Notes: a model not told the origin generated them from the letters alone. A DNA stretch of 52,377 bases from Tumebacillus flagellatus (GCF_000714935.1 NZ_JMIR01000030.1:1-52377), one strand, 5' to 3'. Counted from the first letter of the stretch, positions 1 to 9,149 are shown. A program made the numbers and translations.

Positions 1-62
1 AGGGATCGAACCTTCGCATGACGGAGTCAAAGTCCGTTGCCTTACCGCTTGGCGACTCCCCA
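1..62 (-). tRNA. tRNA-Gln (anticodon TTG), 3' end cut off by the window
   Basis: Read on the minus strand, the sequence gives a 5' acceptor strand TGGGGAG, a D-arm containing AAGCGGTAAGGC, and an anticodon stem ACGGA/TCCGT around the loop CTTTGAC, so the anticodon is TTG (glutamine). A T-arm with loop TTCGATC follows. The last two T-stem bases, the 3' acceptor strand and the discriminator lie outside the window. The U1 start and the D-loop and anticodon-arm sequences match Firmicute tRNA-Gln. It is downstream of trmD and separated from it by a terminator and its own promoter. Confidence 0.93.
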
Positions 63-90
63 ATGATTCGTATCAGCGGCGACATGATCT

Positions 91-120
91 AAGGTATCAC
101 ATCTTCATGTCTCGTGTCAA
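91..120 (-). promoter_or_regulatory. sigmaA promoter for tRNA-Gln
   Basis: On the minus strand there is a consensus -35 TTGACA (115-120), an 18-bp spacer, and TACCTT (91-96) preceded by TGA, an extended -10. The predicted start is about 20 nt before the mature tRNA 5' end. The remaining stretch up to the trmD terminator (121-256) shows no gene. Confidence 0.6.
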
Positions 121-256
121 CCGCAGGCTTTCGCTCTCATAAGCTCAACCTCTCGCGGCGACGAGATAAATATAACATGAGGCACAGAGCTTGATCAAGG
201 GGCCTTGCGTGTTGATTTTCGCCCGAAATCCGCAAAGAGACGCAAATAACTTCGCA

Positions 257-290
257 AAAAAGCCCCGATCGTCACCGAACGGGGCTTTTT
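257..290 (-). terminator. Rho-independent terminator after trmD
   Basis: An 11-bp perfect stem (257-267 with 280-290, core CGGGGC/GCCCCG) has its right arm touching the trmD stop codon. It is followed on the minus strand by a T-run. It ends the ylqD-rimM-trmD unit. Confidence 0.9.
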
Positions 291-1079
291 CTAGTTCGTT
301 TGATTCTCTTCCCGCATCACTTCGTCAAGCAGCTTGCGGTCTTCCTTGGAGAGCTCGCGGCCTTGCAAGAGATCCGGTCGGCGCACAAGCGTCCGGCGAA
401 ACGATTCCTTGCGCCTCCAGCGCTCGACGTTGCCGTGGTGGCCGGACAGCAAGACGTCGGGCACCTTCCAGCCCCGGAACTCCGCAGGACGGGTGTAGTG
501 CGGGTATTCCAGCAACCCTTCGCGGAATGAGTCGAGCACGGCGGAGGTGTCGTTGCCAAGCACGCCCGGCAACAGCCGGGTCACGCTGTCCACGATCACC
601 ATCGCCGGGATCTCTCCCCCGGTCAGCACATAATCCCCGATGGAGATCTCGTCCGTGACGAGATACTGGCGAATCCGCTCATCGTAGCCCTCATAGTGGC
701 CCGCGATGATCACCAGATGCTCCTCGGAGGCGAAATCCAAGGCTTTGGCTTGGGAGAAGACCTCTCCCTGCGGACAGGTCAAAATCACGCGAGGACGGGC
801 TGTCGCGGGCGCTTCGCCGCCCTCGACTTCCACGGTTCCCGCTCTAACCGATCCCGTCAACTCCTCGACAGCCGAGAAGATCGGCTCCGGCTTAAGCACC
901 ATGCCGCCGCCGCCCCCGTACGGGGTGTCGTCCACGGTGTTATGTTTGTTGTTGGAGTAGGCACGGAAGTCGATCAAGTTGATCTCCACCAAACCTTCGC
1001 GGCGGGCGCGGCCTAGAATGGAGTTGTTGATCACCCCTTCGAACATCTCCGGGAAGATCGTCACGATGTCAATGCGCAC
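291..1079 (-). CDS. trmD: tRNA (guanosine-37-N1)-methyltransferase TrmD
   Basis: TrmD transfers a methyl group from S-adenosylmethionine to N1 of G37 next to the anticodon, preventing +1 frameshifting. The 262-aa product starts [13 protein letters not shown] and carries the SPOUT trefoil-knot signature segments (around residues 105-150: [13 protein letters not shown], then [13 protein letters not shown]) and the linker to the C-terminal tRNA-binding domain. Length is a little above the usual 240-250 aa because of a Gly/Glu/Ala-rich insert near residues 78-92. The start is GTG, with AGGAGGGA eight bases upstream. It is the last gene after ylqD and rimM, 18 nt behind rimM. Confidence 0.97.
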   Translation of the reverse strand: MRIDIVTIFPEMFEGVINNSILGRARREGLVEINLIDFRAYSNNKHNTVDDTPYGGGGGMVLKPEPIFSAVEELTGSVRAGTVEVEGGEAPATARPRVILTCPQGEVFSQAKALDFASEEHLVIIAGHYEGYDERIRQYLVTDEISIGDYVLTGGEIPAMVIVDSVTRLLPGVLGNDTSAVLDSFREGLLEYPHYTRPAEFRGWKVPDVLLSGHHGNVERWRRKESFRRTLVRRPDLLQGRELSKEDRKLLDEVMREENQTN

Positions 1080-1097
1080 GTCGGTTCCCTCCTACCA

Positions 1098-1622
1098 TCA
1101 GTCCAGCAGGCCCGGGAGGATATGTACGAGAACTTTTTTGTTCTCCACGTCAACATCCAATACACAATCCGGAATGACCGGCAGCAGAATGTCCTTGCCC
1201 TTGGGCGGCTTCACGACATATACGTCGTTGGCACCCGGTTGGAGCACGTCCTTGAGCGTGCCCAGGACTTCTCCTTCGTCGGTCACTACCTGACAGCCAA
1301 TCAATTGGTAGATGTAGTACGTGTTCTCCGGCAGTTGAACGAGGTCTTCTTCGCGGACCATCAAGTCGCCGCCTTTGTACTTTTCCACATCGTTGATGTT
1401 CAGATGCCCCTCAAATGTGAGTAAGATGAATTGCTTGTGCGGTCGGGACGACGAAATTTTCAACTCGATTGGCTTCGGGAAGTTCGGATGCACGAGCATG
1501 ATCGTGGAGCCGGTCTTGAAACGGATGTCATCGAAATCCGTCCGCGACAAGACACGCACTTCACCGCGCACCCCTTGGGTGTTCACCAAGTGGCCGACGA
1601 GGATCAGTTTCTGTTCGCGCAT
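1098..1622 (-). CDS. rimM: Ribosome maturation factor RimM
   Basis: RimM binds ribosomal protein S19 and helps 30S head assembly and 16S rRNA processing. The 174-aa product has the RimM N-terminal beta-barrel (GHLVNTQGVRGEVRVL, residues 10-25) and a C-terminal PRC-barrel (about residues 95-172, including NDVYVVKPPKGKDILLPVI). Its ATG overlaps the ylqD stop by one base (TAATG), which implies translational coupling. The rimM-trmD order is the common one in Firmicutes and Proteobacteria. Confidence 0.96.
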   Translation of the reverse strand: MREQKLILVGHLVNTQGVRGEVRVLSRTDFDDIRFKTGSTIMLVHPNFPKPIELKISSSRPHKQFILLTFEGHLNINDVEKYKGGDLMVREEDLVQLPENTYYIYQLIGCQVVTDEGEVLGTLKDVLQPGANDVYVVKPPKGKDILLPVIPDCVLDVDVENKKVLVHILPGLLD

Positions 1623-2035
1623 TAAACACCCGCACGGCGAATCTCTACGACCACGCCGTCCTTGAGCACGATTTCATTTGCTTGCACTTTCTCTTCCCAG
1701 TTGTCGCCCACACGAACTTCGACCGTCGATTCGACTTGACCGCCGTTGATTTCCGAACCGATCTCCGATTGCTGAATTTGCACGAGCTGCTGCATGAGTT
1801 GCTCACGGCGCTCCATGCGCATGCCGCGCTCTTGGTTGATGCGCGCCGTCAGGGATTGTACGGCTTCCGGGCCGTGTTGTTCCGCGTCTTGGAGCGCTTT
1901 ACGCGCTTGGAATTCAATTTGCTCCAGCTCATGCTGGATGCCTTGGATCGCATTGTTGATTTCGCCGGTGATGCCCTTCTTCGCAGCTTCGGTCAAAATC
2001 AGCTTAATCGCAACAGGTACTTTTACAGTAAACAA
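1622..2035 (-). CDS. ylqD: YlqD family protein, function unknown
   Basis: The 137-aa protein has a hydrophobic N-terminal strand, a central helical segment (residues 20-95, rich in Glu/Gln/Arg with heptad-like spacing, likely coiled coil) and a C-terminal segment resembling a small beta domain (VEVRVGDNW...VVVEIRR). It matches the YlqD family found between khpA and rimM in Bacillales; its biochemical role is not known. The start is TTG at 2033-2035, after an AAAGGAG Shine-Dalgarno. Because a terminator and promoter lie just upstream, it is the first gene of the ylqD-rimM-trmD transcription unit. Confidence 0.85.
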   Translation of the reverse strand: MFTVKVPVAIKLILTEAAKKGITGEINNAIQGIQHELEQIEFQARKALQDAEQHGPEAVQSLTARINQERGMRMERREQLMQQLVQIQQSEIGSEINGGQVESTVEVRVGDNWEEKVQANEIVLKDGVVVEIRRAGV

Positions 2036-2065
2036 TGAAATTCACACTCCTTTGGTATGTAGGTT

Positions 2066-2074
2066 ATTATACCA
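2066..2074 (-). promoter_or_regulatory. Extended -10 sigmaA promoter for ylqD-rimM-trmD
   Basis: The minus strand has TGGTATAAT, a perfect -10 with an extended TGn element. No good -35 is visible at 16-18 bp, because that region is occupied by the T-run of the preceding terminator. The predicted start lies about 24 nt before the ylqD TTG. Confidence 0.65.
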
Positions 2075-2083
2075 CAAACAAAA

Positions 2084-2114
2084 AAGCTAGGGAGCATCTC
2101 TGCTTCCTAGCTTT
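2084..2114 (-). terminator. Rho-independent terminator after khpA
   Basis: A 14-bp stem (AAAGCTAGGAAGCA with TGCTCCCTAGCTTT, one G-U pair) with a four-base loop is followed by TTTT on the minus strand. It closes the ylxM-ffh-rpsP-khpA unit. Confidence 0.9.
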
Positions 2115-2135
2115 CGTTGCGCCAGCCGATTTCAA

Positions 2136-2363
2136 TCAAACGATCTCAATGGTGACTTTCTTGGGTTGTCCGGCAGCGGCGGCCGCGACGACTGTGCGCA
2201 GCGCCTTCGCCACCCGGCCTTGTTTGCCGATGATCTTCCCCATATCAGAGGGAAAGACGGACAGTTCATACACGATCGAATCCTCCGTGACCACTTCCGT
2301 AACCCGAACTTGGTCAGGCTGATCGACAAGGGCTTTTGCAATGGTTTCCACCAATTGCTTCAT
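2136..2363 (-). CDS. khpA: KhpA, small KH-domain RNA-binding protein
   Basis: This 75-aa protein is a single KH domain with the GxxG loop in the form GKIIGKQG (residues 42-49). KhpA pairs with KhpB (Jag) in Gram-positives and binds many RNAs, influencing cell elongation and division. The ATG at 2361-2363 was chosen because it starts the conserved MKQLVETIAKALV; a longer upstream reading would merely re-read rpsP in another frame. Only two bases separate it from the rpsP stop, so it is probably translationally coupled to rpsP, as in most Firmicutes. Confidence 0.93.
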   Translation of the reverse strand: MKQLVETIAKALVDQPDQVRVTEVVTEDSIVYELSVFPSDMGKIIGKQGRVAKALRTVVAAAAAGQPKKVTIEIV

Positions 2364-2365
2364 GC

Positions 2366-2638
2366 TTACTTGCCTGCTTTCGCTTCGTGTACTTTCTTGA
2401 GGATGCCGGTCTTGGAGAAGAGGTTCTTCACGGTGTCGGACGGTTGTGCACCGTTGTTCAGCCATGCGATTGCTTTCTCTTCATCGATGTTGATTTGAGC
2501 CGGTTGGGTAACCGGGTTATAGGTACCGATCTCCTCGATGAAACGACCGTCACGCGGAGAACGGGAATCAGCGACTACCAAGCGGTAGAACGGAGCTTTC
2601 TTCTGACCCATACGCTTCAGACGAATCTTAACTGCCAT
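2366..2638 (-). CDS. rpsP: 30S ribosomal protein S16
   Basis: S16 is an early-assembling 30S protein. The 90-aa sequence begins [14 protein letters not shown] and contains the family segments [21 protein letters not shown] and [15 protein letters not shown]. Its ATG has a strong GTGGAGGTGA Shine-Dalgarno. The gene sits between ffh and khpA, as in B. subtilis. The 98-bp gap from ffh is AT-richer and holds TATGAT-like -10 motifs and a palindrome, so extra transcription may start there. Confidence 0.98.
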   Translation of the reverse strand: MAVKIRLKRMGQKKAPFYRLVVADSRSPRDGRFIEEIGTYNPVTQPAQINIDEEKAIAWLNNGAQPSDTVKNLFSKTGILKKVHEAKAGK

Positions 2639-2682
2639 GTTATTTTCACCTCCACAGAATCAAAATCATATCATAACTTCCG

Positions 2683-2695
2683 TTCCAATGGAACA
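2683..2695. promoter_or_regulatory. 13-bp perfect palindrome upstream of rpsP (possible operator)
   Basis: GTTCCAATGGAAC is a perfect palindrome of two 6-bp arms around one base. It lies just upstream of two overlapping minus-strand TATGAT motifs (about 2667-2677) that could serve as -10 elements for rpsP-khpA. No regulator is evident, and chance occurrence cannot be excluded. Confidence 0.3.
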
Positions 2696-2736
2696 GAAAA
2701 GTTGATAACTCGTAAAATTTCTTTCGATGAAGGACG

Positions 2737-4092
2737 TTACGGCATGAACGGGAGCTTGAAACCGCCCTTGCCCTTCTTGCCTTTCATCTTCTTCGCCATT
2801 CCGGAGAACTGCTTCATCATCTTCTGCATGTCTTCGAATTGCTTCAAGAGACGGTTGACTTCCTGAACCGAGGTTCCGCTCCCTGCCGCGATGCGTTTGC
2901 GGCGGCTGGAGTTGATGACGCTTGGCTCTGTCCGCTCTCCCGGCGTCATCGAGCGAATGATCGCTTCGACGCGGCCGATCTGCTTGTCATCCACGTTGAC
3001 GTTTTGCATGCCCTTCATTTTGTTCATGCCGGGCAACATCCCCATGATCTGATCGAGCGGCCCCAATTGCTTGACTTGCTGCAACTGGTCGAGGAAGTCC
3101 TCCAGCGTGAAGTCGGCGTTGCGCATCTTCCGTTCGAGGTCGAGCGCTTTGTCCTTGTCGATCGTCGCTTGAGCTTTCTCAATCAAGGTGAGCACGTCGC
3201 CCATCCCGAGAATTCGGGAGGCCATCCGGTCCGGATGGAACGGTTCGATCGCGTCAATTTTCTCCCCGATGCCCGCATACTTGATCGGCGTGCCGGTGAC
3301 GGCGCGAATCGAGAGTGCGGCACCCCCGCGGGTGTCCCCGTCGAGCTTGGTGAGAATGGCGCCGGTCACGTCCAGCTGGGAGTTGAAGCTCTCGGCGACG
3401 TTGACGGCGTCTTGACCGGTCATGGCGTCGACGACCAGCAGAATCTCGTGCGGTTGCACGGTTGCTTTGATCTGCTTGAGTTCGTCCATCAACGCTTCGT
3501 CGATATGCAAACGACCTGCGGTGTCGATCAGCACGTAGTCGTGGCCGTGCGACTTGGCATGCTCCATCGCTTGGCGGGCGATCTCGACCGGAGAGACCTC
3601 GTTTCCGAGGGAGAACACCGGAACGTCGAGCTGTTCGCCGAGCACTTGGAGTTGCTTAATGGCAGCCGGACGGTAGATGTCGCAGGCGACAAGCAACGGT
3701 TTCTTGCGGTCTTTGTGCAGAAGTCTCGCCAACTTGGCGGTGTGGGTGGTTTTCCCTGCCCCTTGCAAACCGACCATCATGTATACGGTCGGAGCTTTCG
3801 CAGAGACGGCGAGTTTGGATTGCTCGCCTCCCATCAACGCGGTGAGTTCTTCGTTGACGATCTTGATGACATGTTGTCCCGGAGTCAGGCTTTGCAGGAC
3901 TTCTTGCCCTACGGCGCGCTCCTTGACCTTCGCCACAAAGTCTTTTACGACTTTGAAGTTGACGTCAGCCTCCAGGAGGGCCAGCCGAACTTCCCGCATG
4001 GCTTCAGTTACGTCCGATTCGCTGAGTTTGCCCTTGCCGCGCAAACGGTTGAAGGTATCTTGCAATCGGTTCGCCAATCCTTCGAAGACCAT
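2737..4092 (-). CDS. ffh: Signal recognition particle GTPase Ffh (SRP54)
   Basis: Ffh binds signal sequences of nascent membrane and secreted proteins and, with the SRP RNA and FtsY, targets ribosomes to the Sec translocon. The 451-aa product shows the N domain (residues 1-85), the G domain with P-loop GLQGAGKTT (about 108), DTAGR (about 190) and TKLDGD (about 248), and a Met-rich M domain (about 325-430, with MLPGMNKMKGMQ and SRRKRIAAGSG). The C-terminus is Gly/Lys-rich, ending KLPFMP. It follows ylxM by 22 nt, the standard Firmicute pair. Confidence 0.98.
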   Translation of the reverse strand: MVFEGLANRLQDTFNRLRGKGKLSESDVTEAMREVRLALLEADVNFKVVKDFVAKVKERAVGQEVLQSLTPGQHVIKIVNEELTALMGGEQSKLAVSAKAPTVYMMVGLQGAGKTTHTAKLARLLHKDRKKPLLVACDIYRPAAIKQLQVLGEQLDVPVFSLGNEVSPVEIARQAMEHAKSHGHDYVLIDTAGRLHIDEALMDELKQIKATVQPHEILLVVDAMTGQDAVNVAESFNSQLDVTGAILTKLDGDTRGGAALSIRAVTGTPIKYAGIGEKIDAIEPFHPDRMASRILGMGDVLTLIEKAQATIDKDKALDLERKMRNADFTLEDFLDQLQQVKQLGPLDQIMGMLPGMNKMKGMQNVNVDDKQIGRVEAIIRSMTPGERTEPSVINSSRRKRIAAGSGTSVQEVNRLLKQFEDMQKMMKQFSGMAKKMKGKKGKGGFKLPFMP

Positions 4093-4114
4093 GGGCCATC
4101 CTCCTCTGTGTTGG

Positions 4115-4450
4115 TTATTCCTCGATCAATTCGCGCACGAGAGTTGCTGCGTGCTCGCACTCCTGTTGCGACGGGTTGTTCCCGAGGATCGACAACACCC
4201 GACTTCCGACTTCCCGGCGACGTTCAAACCGCTCGACCAAGTGCAACTTCGCCTCGTAGTCGAGCAACTGCGCGCTCGCTCGGCGGATGTTGTCATGCAC
4301 CGCTTGACGACTGATCTCAAACTGCTCGGCGATTTCCGCCAACGAGAGGTCATCCAAGTAGTACAATTCCACAAATTCGCGTTGCTTCTCGGTGAGCATA
4401 ACCCCGTAGAAGTCGTATAACAGGTTCATCTGGGTGGTCTTTTCAAGCAT
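4115..4450 (-). CDS. ylxM: YlxM, SRP-associated helix-turn-helix protein
   Basis: This 111-aa protein of the UPF0122 family has a sigma-70 region-4-like helix-turn-helix (around residues 20-65: TEKQREFVELYYLDDLSL, then EIAEQFEISRQAV). In streptococci YlxM homologues bind SRP components and modulate GTPase activity; its role here is inferred from that and from its place directly before ffh. The ATG at 4448-4450 has AGAGGGG in the right place and gives the family length. A TTG eight codons upstream is possible but less likely. Confidence 0.92.
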   Translation of the reverse strand: MLEKTTQMNLLYDFYGVMLTEKQREFVELYYLDDLSLAEIAEQFEISRQAVHDNIRRASAQLLDYEAKLHLVERFERRREVGSRVLSILGNNPSQQECEHAATLVRELIEE

Positions 4451-4495
4451 GTCCGACGCCCCTCTGCCTGTCAAGTCGATTTGCTTTACAGAGGT

Positions 4496-4524
4496 ATATT
4501 ACTGAAAAGCATGGGCGTTGTCAA
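4496..4524 (-). promoter_or_regulatory. Consensus sigmaA promoter for ylxM-ffh-rpsP-khpA
   Basis: The minus strand has a perfect -35 TTGACA (4519-4524), a 17-bp spacer and a -10 TAATAT (4496-4501). It separates the SRP genes from the smc-ftsY unit. Confidence 0.85.
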
Positions 4525-4544
4525 CTCTCATTCAAAAAATCTTT

Positions 4545-5483
4545 TTATTCGCTGTCTTCTGTGTCGTTGCCGGTGAACAGCGCCGACACAAACTCTTGCG
4601 GAGCAAACGGTTGCAGGTCGTCCATTTTCTCCCCGAGGCCGACAAATTTAACCGGAAGTTCCAGCTCTTTGCGGATCGCGATGACGATGCCGCCCTTGGC
4701 AGTGCCGTCGAGCTTGGTCAAGACGATGCCGGTCACGCCCGCCGACGCCCCGAACAGCTTGGCTTGCTGGAGGGCGTTCTGCCCGGTGGTCGCGTCGAGG
4801 ACGAGCAACACTTCATGCGGCGCGTCCGGCACTTCGCGCTTGATGACGCGGTAGACTTTGTTCAGTTCGTCCATGAGGTTGGACTTGTTCTGCAAGCGTC
4901 CCGCGGTGTCGCAAAGCAGCACGTCCGCTTTGCGGGCGCGTGCGGCGGCGAGACCGTCGTAGATGACGGCCGCCGGGTCGGAGCCTGCCGATTGCTTGAT
5001 CACGTCGACGCCGGCACGCTCGCCCCACACTTCCAGTTGCTCGATGGCCCCCGCGCGGAACGTGTCGCCCGCGGCGAGGATGACTTTTTTGCCTTCGGAT
5101 TTGAAACGGTGGGCAAGTTTGCCGATCGTCGTGGTTTTGCCGACGCCGTTGACGCCGACGAAGAGGATAACGGTCAGTTGACCGTCCGGCGCCATCTTCA
5201 AGCCCTCTTGCTCGGTACCCATCAACTCCGCGAGCTTCTCCTGCAAAACGGGGCGCAGTTCTTCCGCCTGCGTAAGCTTGCGTTTTTTGACTTCGGAGCG
5301 CAGTTCGTCCATGATCTCCATCACGGTGTTCACGCCCACGTCCGCCATGATCAGCGCTTCTTCCAATTCCTCATAGAACTCCTCGTCGATTTTGCGGCCA
5401 AACGAGATGATCGATTCCACTTTGCCCATGAAGGCGTCGCGCGTTTTGGCGAGACCTTCCTTGATCTTGCTAAAAAACCCCAT
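4545..5483 (-). CDS. ftsY: SRP receptor FtsY
   Basis: FtsY is the membrane-associated SRP receptor GTPase that pairs with Ffh. The 312-aa product begins [18 protein letters not shown] and has a helical N domain, P-loop [10 protein letters not shown] (about residues 121-130), DTAGR (about 202) and [10 protein letters not shown] (about 263). The long acidic A domain of E. coli FtsY is absent, as is usual in Firmicutes. The ATG at 5481-5483 is preferred to an in-frame TTG six codons upstream, because the AAGGGAG Shine-Dalgarno sits between them. It follows smc by 37 nt and is probably cotranscribed. Confidence 0.97.
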   Translation of the reverse strand: MGFFSKIKEGLAKTRDAFMGKVESIISFGRKIDEEFYEELEEALIMADVGVNTVMEIMDELRSEVKKRKLTQAEELRPVLQEKLAELMGTEQEGLKMAPDGQLTVILFVGVNGVGKTTTIGKLAHRFKSEGKKVILAAGDTFRAGAIEQLEVWGERAGVDVIKQSAGSDPAAVIYDGLAAARARKADVLLCDTAGRLQNKSNLMDELNKVYRVIKREVPDAPHEVLLVLDATTGQNALQQAKLFGASAGVTGIVLTKLDGTAKGGIVIAIRKELELPVKFVGLGEKMDDLQPFAPQEFVSALFTGNDTEDSE

Positions 5484-5520
5484 CACCAACACTCCCTTCA
5501 ACTCTAAAAAGCGGGGACGA

Positions 5521-8500
5521 TTAACTCGTCAATTCCATCGCTTGATCCACCAAGCGCACCGAGACGACCTTGGAGACGCCGTGCTCTTGCATGGTGACGC
5601 CGTAGAGGACGTCCGCCCCCTCCATCGTGCCTTTGCGGTGCGTGACGACGATAAACTGCGTCTGTTTGGAGAAGTCGCGCAGGTACATGGCGTACCGGGC
5701 GACGTTGGCGTCGTCGAGCGCCGCTTCGACTTCGTCGAGCACGCAGAACGGCACCGGTTTGATCCGGAGAATGGCAAACAACAGCGCCAGCGCCGACAGG
5801 GCCCGCTCGCCCCCGGAGAGCAATTGCAGGTTTTGCAATTTCTTGCCCGGCGGTTGGGCGACGACTTCGATGCCGGTGGTCAACGGTTTGTCCGGATCGG
5901 TAAGAATCAGGTCGGCGCGACCGCCGCCAAACAGCGCGGCGAACACTTCGCCGAACTGCTCGCGAATCGCATAGAACGTCTCGTTGAAACGCTTGGACAT
6001 CTCCTCTTCGATTTCGCGAATCACTTCATATAATTGCTCAACCGCTTTGACCAAGTCGTCTCGTTGCTCCGACAAGTACGCATGACGCTCTTGCATCCGT
6101 GTGTACTCTTCGATCGCCCCGAAGTTGACGTCGCCCAAGCGCTCGATCTCACGGCGGAACTCTTGGACTTTGCGCTTGGTGACCGCGAGCTCCTCCGGCA
6201 TCGGGTAGCGCTCCTTGGCGAGTTCAAACGAGATGTGGTACTCCTCGGCGAGCTTGGTCAGCGCGTTGTTCAACTCAACGTCGAGGCGGTTGACTTTGAC
6301 CTCGTTGTGGTGGACGTGCTGTTCAAGATTCTTCAGTTGCAAACGCGCCTCGCGCAGCGCGGCTTCCATCGCGCTCATGCGGGAGGAGAGGGACAGTTTG
6401 GCTTCCCGGTGCGCGTCCAGTTTCGCTTCCGCTTCCTTGCGGCGCTCGTCGAAATTGGCGTAGAGCGTCTCGGCGGAGGCGAGCTCTTGCAGAGTTTCCT
6501 CCAGGCGCTTGTCAACGGTGTCCCGTTCTTGCCGGCGGGCCTTGATCTCCATGGAGAGCTCCGCCAAGCGGGTTTCGATGCGTTCGCAATTGCCCTTGAC
6601 GCTGACATACTCTTGCTCGACGCCGGCGAGTTTGACTTTGAACGCCGTCACTTCTTCGTTGACGTCGGCGGCGACGTTTTGCTGCTCGCGAAGCACGGTT
6701 TGCAGTTCGTCGACCGCTTTTTGCAGGTAGATGGTTTCCGACTCCAGCACGACGAGGGCGTTTTTGACGCTGTCTTGCTTTTGGCGGTTTTCCTTCTCTT
6801 CCAAGCGGTATTGCCCCAATTCCAGTGTCACCAGTTCAAGGCGTTCTTCAACCCCGCGAAGTTGCGCGCCGAGTTCGCGAATCTGCGCGTCATAGCTGTA
6901 CAGAGAGCCGCGCTGCTGTTCGCTTTGCTCGGTGAGACGGGTGATCTCCGCTTTGGCTTGCTGGAGTTGGTTGTTTTTTTGTTCGTAGACGGATTGGGCG
7001 TCGGCGATTTTTTTGTCCATCGCTTTGAGCTTTTCTTCCATCTCTTCGATTTCGCGGGTTCGCCCGAGCAGCGACGTTCCTTTTTTCTGGACGGAACCGC
7101 CGGTCATCGAACCGCCGGGGTTGACGACGTCGCCGTCGAGGGTGACGATGCGCACCCGGTATTGCAACAGGCGCGCCAACGCATTGGCGTCGGCGATCGT
7201 CCGCGCTACGATGACGGAACCGAGGAGGTTGTCGACGATGTTTTGGTACTGCGGGTCGCACTTGACGAGTTCCGATGCGATGCCGACATAGCCGTTGTGT
7301 CCGCCGATCGCCGTGCGTTCGTGCTTGCCGAGCGGTCGTCCCTTGATGACGTCAAGCGGCATGAAGGTGGCGCGTCCGCTGCCGCTGCTCTTCAGGTAGT
7401 GGATGGCATCACGGCCCGCTTTTTCATCGCGGACGACGACGTTTTGCATCGCGCCGCCAAGCGCCGTCTCCATCGCCAACTCGTACTCGCGCGGCACTTG
7501 CATCAGCTCGGCGACGGCTCCCTTGACCCCTTGAACTTGGCCGCGTTGCGCCGCTTGCAAGATGTTGCGGACGCCGACTTGGTAGCCGCCGTATTGCGAT
7601 TCCATGTCTCGCAAGAGCTCCAGACGCGAGCGGTGCGAAGTCTGCTCCGTTTGCCACTGGCGGAGGATGCCGCTGCGCTTTTCTTGGTCGCGGGTTTCCG
7701 TCTCCACTTTCTGGCGCAGGGTCTGCAGCAGGTCGTGGACTTCCGCTTCCTGCGCGCCTTCTTCTTGGCGCAGTTTCGCCGCTTCGTCCAGCGCTTGGCG
7801 CAGTTGAGCGGCGCGTGCGGTCAACTCGCGCTCTTCTTCGACTTGGCGGGCGATGCGCCGCTCCAAGATCTCAAGTGTAGACTCGAGGTTTTTGAGCTCG
7901 TTGCGCTTGGAGGCGCTGTCGTTGAGCTTCTCGATCAGGTCGGACTTCATCCGCTCCACTTCGCCCTCGCGCTCGGCGCGGTCGAGGAAGCCCTTGGCGA
8001 GGTTCAACTTCTCTTCCAAGTCGCGTTTCAAGGAGTCGATGTGCGAGTGCAAATCGGCGGCTTTGGCCTGTTCTTCGGTCAACAGCGCGGCGTTCTGCCC
8101 TTGTTCGCGCAGCAGTTTTTCCAAGACGGCGTCGATGTCGGCGGCGCTCTCTTGCAAGTTCTGTCGGCGTTCTTGCAACAGTTTGCGGCGGCCTTCCGAC
8201 TTCTCGTGTTCTTGGACGACTTCGACGAGCGCTTTCTGCGCCGTTTCAATCGACTGTTCGATCTGAGCGAGCTCCCAGCGCAGTTTCTCGTATTCCGCTT
8301 CTTGGGCGGAGACGGCGGCCGATTTGTCGAGGTGGTCGGCGGCGAGTTTGTTCCCTTCGCCCTCCCCTTCCGTCCAACGGCGGTGCAGGTCTTCGATGTC
8401 GTGAACGTAGAGCGCGACTTCGTAGCGCTCCAACTGCTGACGGAGTTCTCGCGCTTGCAGAGCGACTTCCGCTTGGTAGCCCATCGGTTCCATCGACGCG

Positions 8501-9096
8501 TCCAGCTCGCCGATCACGTCGCCGATGCGAATCAAGTTGGCGGTCGTCTCGTCGAGTTTCTTCTCCGCTTCTTTCTTGCGGGATTTGTACTTAACGATCC
8601 CGGCGGCTTCTTCAAAAATGCCCCGGCGGTCTTCCGATTTGTTAGACAGGATTTCGTCGATGCGGCCTTGGCCGATGATCGAGTAGGCTTCCTTGCCAAG
8701 ACCGGTGTCCATGAACAGCTCGGTGATGTCTTTCAAACGGCAGGATTGTTTGTTGATCATATATTCGGAGTCGCCCGAGCGGTAGACGCGGCGGGTGACG
8801 GTGACTTCGTTGTAGTCGAGGTCGAGTTCACGGTTGGCGTTGTCCAAAGTCAGCGAGACTTCGCAGAAGTTGACGGGCTTGCGGCCGTCCGATCCGGCAA
8901 AGATCACGTCCTCCATCTTCGCCCCGCGCAACGACTTGGCGCTCTGTTCGCCGAGCACCCAGCGGATGGCGTCGGAGATGTTCGATTTGCCCGAACCGTT
9001 CGGCCCCACCACTGCGGTCACGCCGGGAACGAACTCCAGTTCCGTGCGGTCCGCGAACGACTTGAAGCCGATCGCCTCTATTCGTTTCAGATACAA
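5521..9096 (-). CDS. smc: Chromosome partition ATPase SMC
   Basis: SMC with ScpA and ScpB forms the condensin that organises and segregates the chromosome. The 1191-aa protein has the Walker A GPNGSGKSN (residues 31-39), long coiled coils (about 165-500 and 670-1000), a hinge (about 515-660), the ABC signature LSGGERALSALAL and Walker B CVLDEVEAALDD near the C-terminus. The start is TTG, eight bases after GGAGGGG. Normally rnc lies directly upstream; here a plus-strand island separates them, and smc appears to have its own promoter. Confidence 0.98.
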   Translation of the reverse strand: MYLKRIEAIGFKSFADRTELEFVPGVTAVVGPNGSGKSNISDAIRWVLGEQSAKSLRGAKMEDVIFAGSDGRKPVNFCEVSLTLDNANRELDLDYNEVTVTRRVYRSGDSEYMINKQSCRLKDITELFMDTGLGKEAYSIIGQGRIDEILSNKSEDRRGIFEEAAGIVKYKSRKKEAEKKLDETTANLIRIGDVIGELDASMEPMGYQAEVALQARELRQQLERYEVALYVHDIEDLHRRWTEGEGEGNKLAADHLDKSAAVSAQEAEYEKLRWELAQIEQSIETAQKALVEVVQEHEKSEGRRKLLQERRQNLQESAADIDAVLEKLLREQGQNAALLTEEQAKAADLHSHIDSLKRDLEEKLNLAKGFLDRAEREGEVERMKSDLIEKLNDSASKRNELKNLESTLEILERRIARQVEEERELTARAAQLRQALDEAAKLRQEEGAQEAEVHDLLQTLRQKVETETRDQEKRSGILRQWQTEQTSHRSRLELLRDMESQYGGYQVGVRNILQAAQRGQVQGVKGAVAELMQVPREYELAMETALGGAMQNVVVRDEKAGRDAIHYLKSSGSGRATFMPLDVIKGRPLGKHERTAIGGHNGYVGIASELVKCDPQYQNIVDNLLGSVIVARTIADANALARLLQYRVRIVTLDGDVVNPGGSMTGGSVQKKGTSLLGRTREIEEMEEKLKAMDKKIADAQSVYEQKNNQLQQAKAEITRLTEQSEQQRGSLYSYDAQIRELGAQLRGVEERLELVTLELGQYRLEEKENRQKQDSVKNALVVLESETIYLQKAVDELQTVLREQQNVAADVNEEVTAFKVKLAGVEQEYVSVKGNCERIETRLAELSMEIKARRQERDTVDKRLEETLQELASAETLYANFDERRKEAEAKLDAHREAKLSLSSRMSAMEAALREARLQLKNLEQHVHHNEVKVNRLDVELNNALTKLAEEYHISFELAKERYPMPEELAVTKRKVQEFRREIERLGDVNFGAIEEYTRMQERHAYLSEQRDDLVKAVEQLYEVIREIEEEMSKRFNETFYAIREQFGEVFAALFGGGRADLILTDPDKPLTTGIEVVAQPPGKKLQNLQLLSGGERALSALALLFAILRIKPVPFCVLDEVEAALDDANVARYAMYLRDFSKQTQFIVVTHRKGTMEGADVLYGVTMQEHGVSKVVSVRLVDQAMELTS

Positions 9097-9140
9097 CCTG
9101 TTCCCCTCCAGAAGTTAGCGAATGGGCTTTCAACCTTTCT

Positions 9141-9149
9141 ATTCTATCA
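9141..9149 (-). promoter_or_regulatory. Putative extended -10 promoter for smc-ftsY
   Basis: The minus-strand TGATAGAAT (9141-9149) is an extended -10, about 45 nt upstream of the smc TTG. The -35 position holds only a weak match (TCACAG). A promoter is expected here because rnc is separated from smc by oppositely oriented genes. Confidence 0.5.
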
